64,000 nucleotides of DNA, from positions 6,756 to 70,755 of the forward strand of contig JNVV01000089.1 in the NCBI GenBank assembly GCA_000733355.1. Reading direction: 5' to 3'. Both the position numbers and the translations under genes were made by a program. The notes beneath the pieces were generated by a model. The model was given only the letters and a program-made list of their open reading frames with translations. It searched no databases and was not told the DNA's origin. Below are positions 1-11,702 of this stretch, piece by piece. Within the stretch, counting starts at the first letter, position 1. The number at the start of each line of letters is the position of its first letter. Source of the stretch: Falciphora oryzae (lineage: Eukaryota > Ascomycota > Sordariomycetes > Magnaporthales > Magnaporthaceae).

Positions 1-115
1 CGTTGTGAAGCGCTGCGAGTGGTAGTAGTGCTGTCGGCCGGCGGGTGTGCCGGAAAGGGGGCAAGGCCGGGTTGGGCGGGGGGGTCCTCGGGACCTCCCC
101 TGGGCCCGGCCGGAG
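1..115 (-). repeat. Fragment of repeat R (copy R3)
   Basis: This segment aligns by eye with the stretch near 56,455-56,570 in repeat R2, sharing the GTCGGCCGGC and CCTGGGCCCGGCC blocks and printed in the same orientation as R2. It runs off the left edge of the window and stops resembling R2 at about 115, shortly before gypsy integrase sequence begins. It is diverged from R2, so the end point is approximate. Confidence 0.6.
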
Positions 116-146
116 AAACGAAAGGAGGAAAGGGGTCGCCGAACGG

Positions 147-1323
147 GCTATTTAAACCCCTGCCTATCCCTTTCCGCCCTTAGGCAAACATCTCAATGGA
201 TTTCGTAAAACCACTGCCAAAATGCGAACGGAACGGCGTCGAATACGAAAACGTTTTAATGGTCGTCAACCGGTTAACGAAAATAAAACATTACATTCCA
301 ATCGACGATATTAACGCGGGACGCTTAACAAACGCTTTCGTTTCGTCGGTTTACAAACTTTACGGCACACCCGATACGATAGTATCAAATAAAAGCGCGC
401 AATTCGTTTCCGCCTTTTGGAAGGAACTGTCGAAGCGCCTAGGAGTTACTTTAAAGACGTCGTCGTCCCACCACCTAGAATTAAACGGGCAAACCGAAAT
501 AGTTAACGCTTACATAAAACAATACCTTAAAGCCTTTTGCTCCTTTTACCAGAACGATTGGGTAGATTGGTTGCTTTTGGGGGAGTTCGCCAACAACAAC
601 TAAATATCGGAAACGACCGGCGTAACACCGTTTTTCGCAAATTACGGCTAGCACCCACACATGGGAACGGAACCGAAAACCGAGCGGCCCGCGAGCGGGA
701 TACCAGCGATCTAACGGGAAATGCACAACGCCACTACAGTAGCAGATAGGATCGAAAAGGTACTCGCACACGTGAAAACGCTAGCGGAAATTTCAAAAGA
801 AAGATACGAGGAGGCGGCGAATCGTTACAAACAAAACGCAAGGACGTTCTCCGAAAGAAACCTCGTTTAAATGAATATTAAATATATAACCACGTTACGC
901 CCGACCCCGAAACTAAGCGACAAATGGATCGGCCCGTTCCTAATAACGAAAGTATACCCAAAAGCTTTAGCCGTCAAACTGCCAACCTAATATAAAATCT
1001 TCCCCGTTTTCCACCTATCTTTAATTACCAGGCACGAAAACGGACTACTAAGATAAAAGGAAATTAATAAAGGTTACCGGGGGAAAACCGACGGAGCAGT
1101 CCTAGCTAAACACCCTAACGAAGCAGGCGAAAAGCCAGCGACCGAATAGCACTTCGACGCTATTTTAAACTTTAAAGGTACGCTATAAAACCTTAAATAC
1201 CGGATCAAATAAGCAGTACCATATGCGCCCACCTGGGAGGATTCCCGCAACGCGAAAAGCGCCGACGACAAAATCGCGGAATTTTACGCAAAGTACCTAA
1301 AGAAGCTAGGGCTACTGACGTAA
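147..1323 (+). pseudogene. Degraded Ty3/gypsy integrase and chromodomain (element E)
   Basis: The translation begins in the linker before the integrase core (ISMDFVKPLP) and runs through the catalytic core. Visible landmarks are the first Asp in MDFVKPLP, the GTPDTIVSNKSAQF region where the second catalytic Asp is expected (now Asn), and the LNGQTEIVN motif. After in-frame stops the frame goes on through a YKIFPVFHLSLI block to a chromodomain-like C-terminus with APTWEDS and a helical tail ending KYLKKLGLL. Stops sit where Gln or Trp codons are expected, which is typical of RIP. Integrase normally inserts retrotransposon cDNA and the chromodomain steers it to heterochromatin; this copy cannot be functional. 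It is clearly different from elements A-D. Confidence 0.85.
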
Positions 1324-3493
1324 TGGCAACCCCCAGCTAAAAAACCGGCGGCAAATAGGGGAACATCCGGTTTCGCACAACAAATACGCCAAAAGGAGCC
1401 ACCCAGAAGGCGGCAAAGTAAGCCGCGCCGCCAATAACGAAAATTTCATTATTTATTCTTTCTTTAAAATATAAAAACAAGGAAAAGAAGGGACCAAAAA
1501 TAATAGGGAGCTAAGGGGACGCGAACGACACGCCACCGGAACCGCAGCGGCCGTATGGGGAAACCACAAACCTAAATAACCCAATTACTACCGACGATGT
1601 TACTATCGTTATCGATATTTCCAGCTATAAAGCTACCACCGTTAGCACTATTATCGGAAGAGGATCCCGCTCCCGATAAAGCGGGTCCCGCCTCCGATAA
1701 CTTAAAATTACTACCGTCGGACGACGAAAAATCGCTAAAATCCGCGGCGGAATCCGATATCGAATCGTTTAAATCGGACTCCGGGCGAGCGAAGCGCCAA
1801 ACCCGTCCATCGTCCTCGGCCTCCCACTAAAACACCTCCAGGAAACTATCGACCAAGCAACGGGCCTTCCCATTATGATAGTTATAAATTTCGATCATAT
1901 AATCAAACGCAACGGCGTAACGAACGCCGCGGGCAACGCCCTCTCAACGGACCCACGCCCGCGTAAAAGCAAAAAAGCGCTGGATATTTTCCTACTACCA
2001 GGCGAACCAGCAATTCAAAATGTTATCGCGGAATATACGACGCGCGAAATCCTAAACGCGGAACCCATCGTCGGTATCCCGGAAGCGTAGCTACAGCAAT
2101 AACACGTTAGGTTACCGGTCCCCCGATAGGGCAACGTCGCCTGCACTTACCAAACGGAGGGATTGCTAACGGGCACGGTTAGCCAAGCGGTTATCCATAG
2201 GGATAAGGGAGTTCGCCACCTCCCTCGCCTCGTCCCAGGCAAAGGCGAGCTCGCGCTTAATGCGAATTTTTTACGCGGAAGTAAACGCGGTTAACGACGG
2301 AGGTTCAACGGCGGGTAGATAAAAAAACACTTACGTTACGAGCGCTTTTCGCGCCCTAAGTGCCGCGCTGCTTACCGCTTTACATATTCGCTCGCGTAAA
2401 ACCGTTAAATAGGCGGTACAACTTTTTAAAAGCGATACGGCAAACCTGCTCGTCGAACAAAAAAAAGTCCTCGGGGTTAACGTCGTTTCGGTCGGGCTCG
2501 TTTTCGTACTTGTAAACGCCGATATCCCACTAGCAGTACGACATATGGTAAACGGAGGCCCGCTAGAAAAACGACTTTCCGATAGCGAACAGGCAAATTA
2601 GGTCGTTAAAATCGCCACGCAAAAACGGAAACGGCTAAATGGAGGAACGTTAGCGACGAGCAGACGGCAGACCGGGGAAGGGACGCGTATACTACTGTAA
2701 CCTTTGTTGCAATTATTGCACTGGTTACAAAAATCGGATTAGCCACTCCGCTTACCGGCGCCCGTTTAGCGATAACGGAACTTAATGGCGTCAAGTATTT
2801 ATTCGATAAACGGCGGGGCACGAGCGATAATCAAACGGCGTATAGCTTTAAAAATGGTGCGTATGCAAAAGATGCAAATGCGGGCGCGCAAAGCGTCACC
2901 GCCGAGTATATCGCCGGGCTTCGAGAAGATAGGCGCTATAATGCCGATAAGGAAACGACGGTTCGAAACGAAATCCGGATGAGCTAAGCGAGCGGGGTGT
3001 CGGAAAGTCGGTGGATAAACGGAAGTTGGAAAGCTGACAAGAAAAGGGTAGACGACGAAACGATATGCTGCTACGATTAAAACCCGATCGTAACGGGACG
3101 CTAGCTAAAAAATAGCGTTAAGGAAAAAAGAGATTGGTAAGCAAACGCGTTAAAGCTGACAAAGCAGGAAAATAAAGGAAGAAAGCGGGGCATAGCTGCA
3201 CGCGGCGGACAACGACATAAAAGGAAGGAACGATTTAACGAAGGCGGGGGAAAAGTGACAGCCAAATAACAAAAAAGCTATACCAGCCGGGACGCAACGC
3301 TAGGGATAACGGCGCAATTTGACCAGGACTTAAAACGCGGCATCATATAACAAAAAAAAAAACGGACGGCTATAAAAATTACCACGGCGCCCCAACGGCG
3401 AACCATTAGGGTAACGTTAGCGAAGCAAAAGCTACACCTGACGGAAATCACCATTATTAGGCAGTTAAGGACAACTGCGGTTTTAGGCGGGGG
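1324..3493 (+). other. RIP-degraded tract downstream of the element E chromodomain
   Basis: AT-rich sequence with only short open stretches (for example 1,597-1,830 and 1,875-2,090), none of which I can assign to a family. It has no recognisable gag, protease or RT motif. The most economical reading is degraded 3' coding or untranslated sequence of element E, because a purine-rich stretch (GGCGGGGG) and a candidate LTR follow at 3,494. Other degraded repeats could be mixed in. Confidence 0.4.
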
Positions 3494-3632
3494 TATTATC
3501 ACGGAGCAACGCCCGGGCCAAAGCCAACGTGTATATAGACGGCCTCTCGCCACCTAGTAGACGGGAGTCCTTTTTTCCTTCCTCGCGCAACAACAAGCTC
3601 TTTTCCCAAGACCTAGGTGCAGCACTGTGACA
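3494..3632 (+). repeat. Candidate 3' LTR of element E
   Basis: The segment follows a polypurine-like GGCGGGGG, opens with TATTATCAC (a possible G-to-A change from TGTTATCAC), carries a TATA-like GTATATAGA, and ends in TGTGACA. Directly after it the LTR of element B resumes. That is what one expects if E inserted into B's LTR. The matching 5' LTR would lie left of the window, so this rests on termini and position only. Confidence 0.4.
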
Positions 3633-3884
3633 ATATGTTCCGTCCCGAATTAACGCTTCGGGGTTTAGATGTGTTATGTAGGGATCCCTTTGTACCAGCG
3701 TGTTATAACCCTTTGGATTTAACTTTCCTAAAATAGCACGTCGCATGCGCTACCCTATTAGCTGGCGGATATCGTGCCCGCGGTCGCGTTGGGTTGGCGG
3801 GTGCTAATCGTTAAAGCCGTTAGCGGGCGAGGGCGTGGCTGGCTGATATCGCGCCCGCGGGCGCGTTGGTTGGCGGGTATTACA
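3633..3884 (-). repeat. Partial 3' LTR of element B (LTR type 2)
   Basis: It matches the 5' LTR of B from the block ATATGCTCCGTCCCGAATTA onward (about 9,732-9,981). The internal boundary reads TATTACA on the plus strand instead of TGTTACA, a G-to-A change. The distal half of the LTR is absent and is replaced at 3,632 by unrelated sequence. Confidence 0.8.
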
Positions 3885-6800
3885 ACTATCCCCCTTTTAA
3901 GGAGGCTGTTTTTGGCTTTTAACCTTCCCCTCCTTTTCCTGGTACAACGACAAGTTTTCGTGGATTCGCAAGGGCGTTAACCGTTTTTTCCTTCGCCTAA
4001 GGGTGGGCGCTGGTTTTTAATAAAACCTTTGGAAAAGGATAACCAATTTGGCGATCCTTAGGGGTCCTTTCTTTCACTGCTTGGCTTTACGTCCTAAAGC
4101 TTACAGATCCTTTGGTCCCTTCGGTTCCAGGCCCTTTAAAAGGCTCGTACTTTCGCAAAAGCGCCTTGGAGGTGCTCCTCCGGCTCCTAAATGTTATATT
4201 TTGCCGGCTAGTCCTTTCATTTAACCAGGTAGTACTTTTTGCTTTTAATGTGGCCCTCGTTTCGCACTTTTTCGACTTCCCATTCTTTTTGGTCGTTCTT
4301 GTACTTTGGCATAGGTAGCGGCACCTCGTCTCCTTGCTTTTTGGCAGTATACCGTTCGAGGTATTGCATAGGGAAAACGTCGTGCAAACGGCGGTGGTGC
4401 TTGGGAAGTGCTAATCGGTAGGCCTGCTAACCGATGCGTTCGGTAATCCGAAAAGGGCCGATCCATCTAGGTGCTAACTTTTTATTTTTTAACCGCAGAT
4501 TTTTCGTGGATAACTTTATTAAATTTCTAATTGCGAATTGCATAAAGGTGTGGTTCCTATTGTAATATTTAGCTAACCGCTCCTATGCTTGCAGTAACGT
4601 TTTTTTTAGCTCCTTACGCAGTGCGTGGAATCGTTCGATGCGGTTTTTCGCTGCGGGTACCCTCCCTTTAGGGATATCGTCCGCGATATTAATCCGCATT
4701 TCGCAATCCGATCCGTATAAAAAGTAAAAAGGCGAATGCCTTATGGTAAAATTCCGGCTGTTGTTATAGGCGTACGCTGCCAACGGTAACAGTAATGCCT
4801 AGGAATTTTCCGAACCGGCGCAGTAACTTCGAAAGTAATCCTCGATCATACGATTTAGGATTTCCGTTTGCCCGTCCGTTTAAGGATGGTAGGCGGTCGA
4901 TATGCGTTTTTTAATAATTTGGTGCTTGCATACCTCCTCCCAAAAGGCATTGGTAATACGGCTATCCCGGTCGCTAACGATGCTTTTAGGAGTGCCGAAT
5001 ACGCATTCGATACGTTTGAAAAACAGCTTTGCGAATTGCCTAGCGCTTGTATTAGTTCGTGTGGGTATAAGGACCACGTATTTGGTTAACCGGCACACGA
5101 CGACGAAAATCGCGTTAAAAACCTAGCCGCTCGCCGTCCTGCTTTCAGGTAGGCCGGTTACCCAATCCAAAGAAATCTCTTTTATAAGCTGCCCGTCCTT
5201 TAGCGGCGGCAGGGGTTCAAGCTTGCCGTAAGGCTTATGGCGATAAATCGCCTTCCTTTAGCACTAAAGGCACGATGGTACGTATGCAATAACATCCCCC
5301 TTAACCCCATCCCACCAAAAAAAGCGCTGAATTAAATTTAGGGTTTTAGCCACGCCCTAATAACCAGCTCCCGGGAAATCGTAAAACTGTTTCAGGATTT
5401 CGGTCTTTAAAGCCTCGTTTGCAGGGACGTAAACCTGGCTTCCCCGGAAAATCAACTCGTTACCGTCAGCTAGGTGGAAGCACAATGTTCCTCGCTACCG
5501 AAGCGTCGTTTTAATATCTCGGTGCGGTGCGGTATATTTCACGTTAAGTACTAGCAAGCGGGGCTTTTTAACTTCTGTTAGCCTTTTAAGCAAATTCATA
5601 CTCGCCGGATCCCGCTTTTATACGTCCCCAATCCATTTTTTTTTTAGCAGCGTTAGGATCTCCTTAAGGGAATCCGCTCGTACGCTGCTGTTAAGCCAAT
5701 CCAAAGCGGTACGTGCCTTTTAGCGAGTAACAAATTGCACCTGCAAAGCATGGATAACCCTTAGGGCGTTTGGATCGTCGGCTAACGTAAGTTGTGCCAA
5801 ACGCACGCTATCCCGCTCGCTTCGCCGGTTAAAAACCAAATTTCCGGGGGATCGCTCGTTAGGTGCGCTCTTTGCGCTTACTAGCTAGGGAGGCTTATTA
5901 GGCGTTATTCCTTCGGTAGTGTCCTTTATTACGTACGGCTTATAATCCGACACGTTTTATTTCCGACTTATTTTATTAAATAACGTCGGCAAAAGCTTTT
6001 CGATAAAAGTTTCCTATCCTTCCTCCCGACCGTCCATATAATCCGGTCGGCGAAACGGAGCATCGGCCGGGTTTAAGGACCCTGGCCGGTATTTGATTTC
6101 GAAATCGTACGGGGCCAACTATAACAGCTATCGGGCCTGCCGTCTGTTTAAGCGCTCCTGCTTTATAAAAGCCTTTAGGTTTTTATAATCCGAAAACACT
6201 TTCGTAGCTTGCGCCCCTTCGAAGTAATGTCGCTAATGGCGAAAATTTCCCACTATTGCGAAAAGTTCTTTATCGTACGTAAAGTACCAGATTTCGGCTC
6301 CCTTAAACTTTTGGGACCAGTAAGCTATAAGGTGCCACTAGCCGTCGTGCTTTTATAACAAAATGCCTGCTATGGCAAAGTTGGAAGCATCCGTTTCCAT
6401 CCGTAAAGGTAAAAGCGGGTCGTAGTGCCGTAGTACTAATGCAATAGTGAAGGCGTTAATTAGGTCCTCGAACGCCTGCTGCTAGGGTTCCTGCTAATAG
6501 TGGCCTATTTGGCCTGGTTTGCGTCCGTTTTTTATCCCGTGCAAAAGGTCGTACAAAGGTTTCGCTATGCGGGAAAAGCCGTAAATAAACCGTTAGTAAA
6601 AGTTGCAAAACCCGACGAAAACTTGGATATCCTTATACGTGCGAAGTGGGTGGTTAATCCATTCGCGAACGACCTGGATTCGCGCGGGATCCATTTTAAA
6701 CCCTTCGGTATTCACAATAAAACTTAGGAACTTAAGTTTTTACTGGAAAAAGGTGCATTTTTTCGGATTGGCATAAAGCTCGAACGTACGAAATCGATCC

Positions 6801-8050
6801 AAAACTAACTTTAGGTGGTGCTGGTGTTCCTTTTTGCTATTGGAATAAATAAGGATATCGTTTAGGTAAACGATAACGAAATCGTCCATTAGGCCTCGTA
6901 GGGCCCGGTTAATGTAGGTTTGGAACGATGCTAGGGCATTGGTAAGCCCGAAAGGTAGTACGAGGTATTCGTAATGCCCGTATTTAGTGCGGAACGCGGT
7001 TTTCCACTTATTACCCTTTTTAATGCGAAATTAATAATAGGCATTAACGAGGTCGATTTTAAAAAAGCATTTGGTACCGTTTAACCGGTCGAGCATTTCC
7101 CCAATAAGCGGAAGTGGTGCTTTATTTTTAATGGTGATATCGTTTAGCTTTTGGTAATTAACGCATAAGCGAAGCGTGCCGTCCTTTTTCGGAACGAAAA
7201 TGACAGGGGCTTTTGCCGGTAACTGTAATTCCCGAATAATGCTTTGTGCGAAAGCATCGGCGAAATATTTTCAAAAGGTTGCAGATTTGGCTAGGGATAA
7301 GTGATAAATCTGCTTTTACGGGGGCTTTTTGCCCGGGATTAAATCGATGGTATGGTCGCTATGGCTATATTTCGGAAGCATTTTTCCTTTGCGGACGTTG
7401 AACACGTCGGAATGGCTCGTCCGGAGGCTTACAGGGACGTTTTTTAAATCCGGCGGTTCGTTCGGAGGGTCTTCGAACGGGTCGTCCTCCTTTATGCTAA
7501 TAGAAGGGTTAAAGCGGATAGAGCAAATAAGCATACGATTTTTAACTTGGAAGCTCCTTCGGAAGTAATACGCGGACAGTTAATAAATGCGCGGGCGTTG
7601 GTTAAAACGCTAGGTGCCTTTAGCTAGGTGAAGGTTTATAGCTAATTCCTTTATTAATGGCATGCCTATAAAAATAGGGGCGTTTGCTAGGTTTCGTTTG
7701 ATAGCTAAAAACGGCCGGATAACTTCCACCGCAATGCCGTACTGGTTATAAAAGCTTAATCGTAGGTAATAAACACCGTAGGTTTTTACGCTTTAATTGC
7801 TTGCGGCGGCTAGGGTAAGGGACTGGTGGTCGTGCTTGGGACGGTTATACGGTTAGTATCCTAGGGATTTGCAAAAGGTGATGGAGATTGTATTTATTTC
7901 GGCGTACGTGTTTAGGCCGATTTTGACCTCGACTTTTAAACCGCCGTTGGGAGCGCTAACGATCCCTTTGGTAACGAACGCAAGGGTTGTGCGAATTTGG
8001 TCGTTACGGAACGCCGGTGCGGGGATAACCGGGTTCTCTTTTAGTTTTTC
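3885..8050 (-). pseudogene. Element B pol: protease, RT, RNase H, integrase, chromodomain
   Basis: On the minus strand, the protease region reads GLNTYAEINTIS near 7,900. RT carries [12 protein letters not shown] near 6,860, followed by RNase H. The integrase includes the block around 4,880-5,098 with VLIPTRTNTSARQFAK and SIVSDRDSRITNAFWEE, then the GSDCEMRINIADDIPKGR block near 4,700. A chromodomain lies at about 4,150-4,260. The frame is broken by many stops. The catalytic Asp of protease (D-T-G) is Asn and the RT YxDD box reads YLND. After the chromodomain the reading frame ends in a tail shared with D and C, and a polypurine tract abuts the LTR. Confidence 0.85.
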
Positions 8051-9438
8051 TAGCGCTTATCGCTCGGCTCCTTTCCGTCCTCCTCCTTCCTGCGCTTTAG
8101 GGAGTTAATTTTAGCCTTTCCGTCCGGAAAGGGCTCGCTATTTTTAGTTAAAGGTTTGGCGGAAAAGGGGCTTTTGCAATTTTTCGCTATATAATTAGGC
8201 TTACCGCATTTAAGGCATACGCTTTTATTTATACGTCGTTAGCGTTCGGTAGGTGAAAGCGTTATGCGACCTTTGCCCCTATTAGGACGCTGGTCGCGCC
8301 CTTTTTACCTGCCTCGGGGTTTGTGCTTCCCGTCTTTATTCGACTCCTTTTAGTCCTTTTTATGGGAGGGCCTTTGGGAGTCCTTCTTTTCCTCGTACGG
8401 GGCGCGGGCGCCCGTACTTAAGGTATCCCAAATAACTTGGGCTATAGCGACGAAGTCCTCCAAAGTTTTTGCTTTGTGGTGCATCCCACGGGTGACTTGG
8501 ACTTTTAAAGCAGGGACTAAACGAACCACGTAGCCGTTAATATCCGCTGCCTGCCCTGCGTCGCCGCATATGCGTCGGTATCGCGCTGCGAAAACGCCGG
8601 GGTCCTCGTTATTTTTTTGCATAAGTTGTTGCAAATCGTTAGTGGCCCTAAAAAGTAAAAAGTTTTTTTATAATGTGGTGTTACGGAGCTACCGCATAAA
8701 CTTGCGCCAATATAAGCCCAAAATGGGGTTGGCTTTACGCGAGCCGTTATAAGCGGAATTAAAATCGCTATCGAAAGTTCCGACGGCGGCTGCAATGCGT
8801 GATTTGGCCGTAATAAAGCCGTTAAAGTTGATTTCGAACAGTAGGTCGAATTTGCTTTCCCAATGGTCGAAATCTTATACTAAGTTTGGAAGCTTTAATT
8901 CGGGCATTTTCCATAGGATTTTGTGGCTGCCTTTATTTTTATCGTACGAAAAAAAGGTATCGTTTTCCTCGTTGGTTTCTTTTGCTAGTAAATGGTGTAA
9001 TGGTGCCCCAAATGTCGATTGGCTGCCGGGCTTGCCTAACGGGCGGTTAACCTCCTAACTATGCTGTTAAGGGGTTGAAACTTGAGTACGCTGTTAGGGC
9101 TAAAAGTGATCCGGATCGTCCGAATCGTTTGGGAGGCTAAAGGTTTCGTAAACTGCTTTTCGTTCCATTAGGGCTTTTTGGAATTATAATAGGAGCTTGG
9201 TAGGGACGTAATCGCGCGAGATATAATAGGCAAGCTGTGAGCGGGTATAGGAAGCAACGCTATGGATGCTAAACTCGGGGTAACCGCGAGGGTTATCGGG
9301 AATAGGTTGCTTGCGTCCTGGGGGCAGGGTGGACGTTCCTATCCCTGGACCTTCGTTTTGGCCTGGATCCTCGTTTTGGCTTAAATCCTCGTTTTGGCTT
9401 GGGTCGTCGACCTTAACGAACTTTTTAAGGTCGAATAT
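8051..9438 (-). pseudogene. Element B gag-like protein with CCHC knuckle
   Basis: The start corresponds to ATA at 9,438 (ATG in the homologous element A). The N-terminus has repeated QNED-type units (9,350-9,420). A conserved capsid-like region lies at 8,350-8,634 (FAARYRRICGDAGQAADING). The zinc knuckle near 8,190-8,240 reads CLKCGKPNYIAKNC, with the knuckle His changed to Tyr (CAT to TAT). Gag packages the element RNA; this copy is interrupted by stops. Confidence 0.8.
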
Positions 9439-9484
9439 CGTGGCTAATAAGTGCTAAAGGTTTAAGCAGGAAAAGCAATTGAAT

Positions 9485-9981
9485 TGTAACAAATTGTGGC
9501 CCCTTAAGGGAAAGGGTTACGCCTATAGGGAAAGGGGATTTCAAAGGTTCAGCGGTTTATTAATGCGAGGCTCGACAAATGTATAATGATGAAAAACAGA
9601 AAAACGATTGCTTGCCTTCCAAACCCCCTTTACAGGAGGTCCTTCAGGCCCTTTTTATACACAGTCCTTCGGCTGCCGTCGGCTTGCCGTCGGTATGCCT
9701 TTTTCCCCGCGGCGCCCGTACGGGTTTGGATATGCTCCGTCCCGAATTAACGCTTCGGGGTTTAAATGTGTTATGTAGGGATCCCTTTGTACCAGCGTGT
9801 CACAACCCCTTAGATTTGACTCTCCTAAAACAGCACGTCGCATGCGCCACCCTATTAGCTGGCGGATATCGTGCCCGCGGTCGCGTTGGGTTGGCGGGTG
9901 CTAATCGCCAAAGCCGTTGGCGGGCGAGGGCGTGGCTGGCTGATATCGCGCCCGCGGGCGCGTTGGTTGGCGGGTGTTACA
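9485..9981 (-). repeat. 5' LTR of element B (type 2, 497 bp)
   Basis: Bounded on the plus strand by TGTAACA and TGTTACA, the same inverted ends as the LTRs of element C, and aligned with them over its whole length. The open frames inside it recur in each copy of this LTR and are LTR sequence, not genes. The flank after 9,981 begins GACCG, but no partner duplication is available. Confidence 0.9.
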
Positions 9982-10024
9982 GACCGCATTTATATCGATC
10001 GTTAGATCCTTGTTCGTCGGTTAC

Positions 10025-10630
10025 CTAGGGTGGTTGCTTACCAGCTGTGCGTTGTCGCTTAAGCTCCGCAATTTCGGCGGCTTGTTTTCCAAGTTTCGCT
10101 AGCAGCTCGGCCACCTGGTTTTGGTTCGCCCGCTCTTCGATTTGCTGCTGCTTTCCTCGTCCACCGGTCCTGGATGTGCGTTCCTGTCGCCTAAGCCTTT
10201 GAATTTCGGCCTCCAACTTCCTGGCCCGATTTTCCTCGGCGCGCAGTTCCGCAATTTCGGCTTCCCGCTGGTTGTTTTCGGCTCGCAACCTTGAGATAGC
10301 GTCGATTTCGGACTTTTTAAACGGCCCCTCGCTGGGAAGGCCATTTAGCAATCTAAGATCTTTGAGAAAAGTGCGAATTTTTTGGTTTCTTTGATCCTTT
10401 AGATAGCGTTTGATTTGCGTTTTAATTTGCTTAAGAGGCTGCGCCCTACGTCGAGCTGTATGCCCCCGAGACGAGTCCTCGTTAACGCGCGGTGGCCCAA
10501 AGGGAGAGGAGTTATCGTTTGTCGGTTGGGGAGCACCCTTTTCGCGCAAATACTTCCGAACCGATTTAGGAGCGTCCTCCAAATTTTCGTCGTCGAAAGC
10601 GAGGAAGTACTTTTTCTTTTTGGTTGACAT
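10025..10630 (-). CDS. Basic coiled-coil protein, 201 aa, function unknown
   Basis: A clean frame starting with MSTKKKKYFLAF. The N-terminal third is charged and probably disordered. A basic segment at about residues 65-90 (KQIKTQIKRYLKDQRNQKIR) is followed by heptad-like coiled coil at about 105-195, with repeated LRAEN, IAELRAEE and IAELKRQR blocks. I do not recognise a family. It ends 43 bp from the LTR of element B yet shows none of the RIP scarring of its neighbour, which suggests recent arrival, selection or escape. It could be an unmutated fragment of a longer gene or an element-borne gene; no expression signal can be judged from sequence. Confidence 0.5.
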   Translation of the reverse strand: MSTKKKKYFLAFDDENLEDAPKSVRKYLREKGAPQPTNDNSSPFGPPRVNEDSSRGHTARRRAQPLKQIKTQIKRYLKDQRNQKIRTFLKDLRLLNGLPSEGPFKKSEIDAISRLRAENNQREAEIAELRAEENRARKLEAEIQRLRRQERTSRTGGRGKQQQIEERANQNQVAELLAKLGKQAAEIAELKRQRTAGKQPP

Positions 10631-11702
10631 TGCGTCGCGACCGTCTCAATTGAGCGACTGAAGCTTGGTGGATCAAAGAGGGCCGGCGGGACCGCGGGCA
10701 CTTTTATTAGGAGGCGGCTATCACGGCGTCTGGGGGCACGAAATAAATGGTAAAACTTTAACTTGTAATTAGCTCTTTTTTAACGGAATGTTTTAAGATT
10801 GTAAATGCACTTTTTGGTAAGGGCATTTTCAAACACCAAAAAACCAAAAAACCAAAAAACCATTTACCTTAGGACAGGCCCTTATATGACAGATGGGGGA
10901 AGTGCACTTCCCACGTCCTTTGAACTTCGAGAGCCGAACGGTCCGCAAGCTCCTCGACGCTTCGCCAGTCCTTTTAAAATTCCGACAATAATCCTGAACC
11001 TGACCAAGAGTGATGGCTTTGGAACAAAGCCCAATTTTGCGCCCGTCCAATCAGTAGAGGAGACGAAAGCAGTAATGCAGAGTGAGAAGATGGCTGTGAC
11101 GTCCATGTCCACAGCTGAGGATTTGGGAGAAGGGGGATGAACGGAAGCAAAGTGGACTTAGGTGGGCTTTGGGGGCCTTTGCTCCCTGGAGCTGCGTTGC
11201 GGGTAAGATCCCCCGGCAGGCCCGCCTATTTCCCGCTAGTAGCCGCGAGTTCGGGACGTACCTTTGCACGCCCGGTTGTGGAGTATTTCGGAATATAAAG
11301 CTACGGAAGCTCTGATATCTTGTGCGCAATTGGAACGGACGTTTGCTTGATTAGGGATTAGGGATGTGGGTGGGCCGTTAAGCCGAACTGGCTTTAGGAG
11401 GGGGAACGAGCGGAGCGAGCAGCGCGAATGCGTACGTTGCGTTTTACTACAGCACGGTACGGGTTTTAAATGCTACCCCGTCCGAGCGAAATATGCAATA
11501 AAATACCTCCGTTTACAATGCATACGTTTGACCTAGTTTGGCAAGGCGTTAATCCACTTTACCCCTCGACTTTTACACTATCGTACTGTGCAAATGCCAC
11601 ATGCAGGGTGCTATACGGACTGCTGATGTGAACTATGGGAGGCAAAAAAGGAATAACACTCGCTATAAACGGTGAATAAACCTAACCTTACCTAACCTTA
11701 TT
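10631..11702. other. Intergenic, no gene recognised
   Basis: Contains a short tandem run of AAAAAACC units (10,838-10,861). A small telomere-like patch (TTAGGGATTAGGG near 11,350) has only two units. Near 11,680 there is a twice-repeated CCTAACCTTA motif. Overlapping short open frames occur on both strands at 10,805-11,330 with no domain resemblance; I regard them as chance. Confidence 0.6.

Larger units (their letters stand above)
3633..9981 (-). mobile_element. Ty3/gypsy retrotransposon B (minus strand, RIP-mutated, 3' LTR truncated)
   Basis: Read on the minus strand, the order is 5' LTR (9,485-9,981), gag, protease, reverse transcriptase, RNase H, integrase, chromodomain, then a partial 3' LTR (3,633-3,884). 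The internal sequence is collinear with elements C and A. It is saturated with C-to-T and G-to-A transitions and has stops throughout, so it is dead. No target duplication can be checked because the far end of the 3' LTR is missing, apparently removed or displaced by element E. Confidence 0.9.

Noticed and set aside
11345..11365. TTAGGGATTAGGG telomere-like motif
   Set aside because: Only two irregular units in unique sequence; far too short for a telomere or convincing interstitial repeat.
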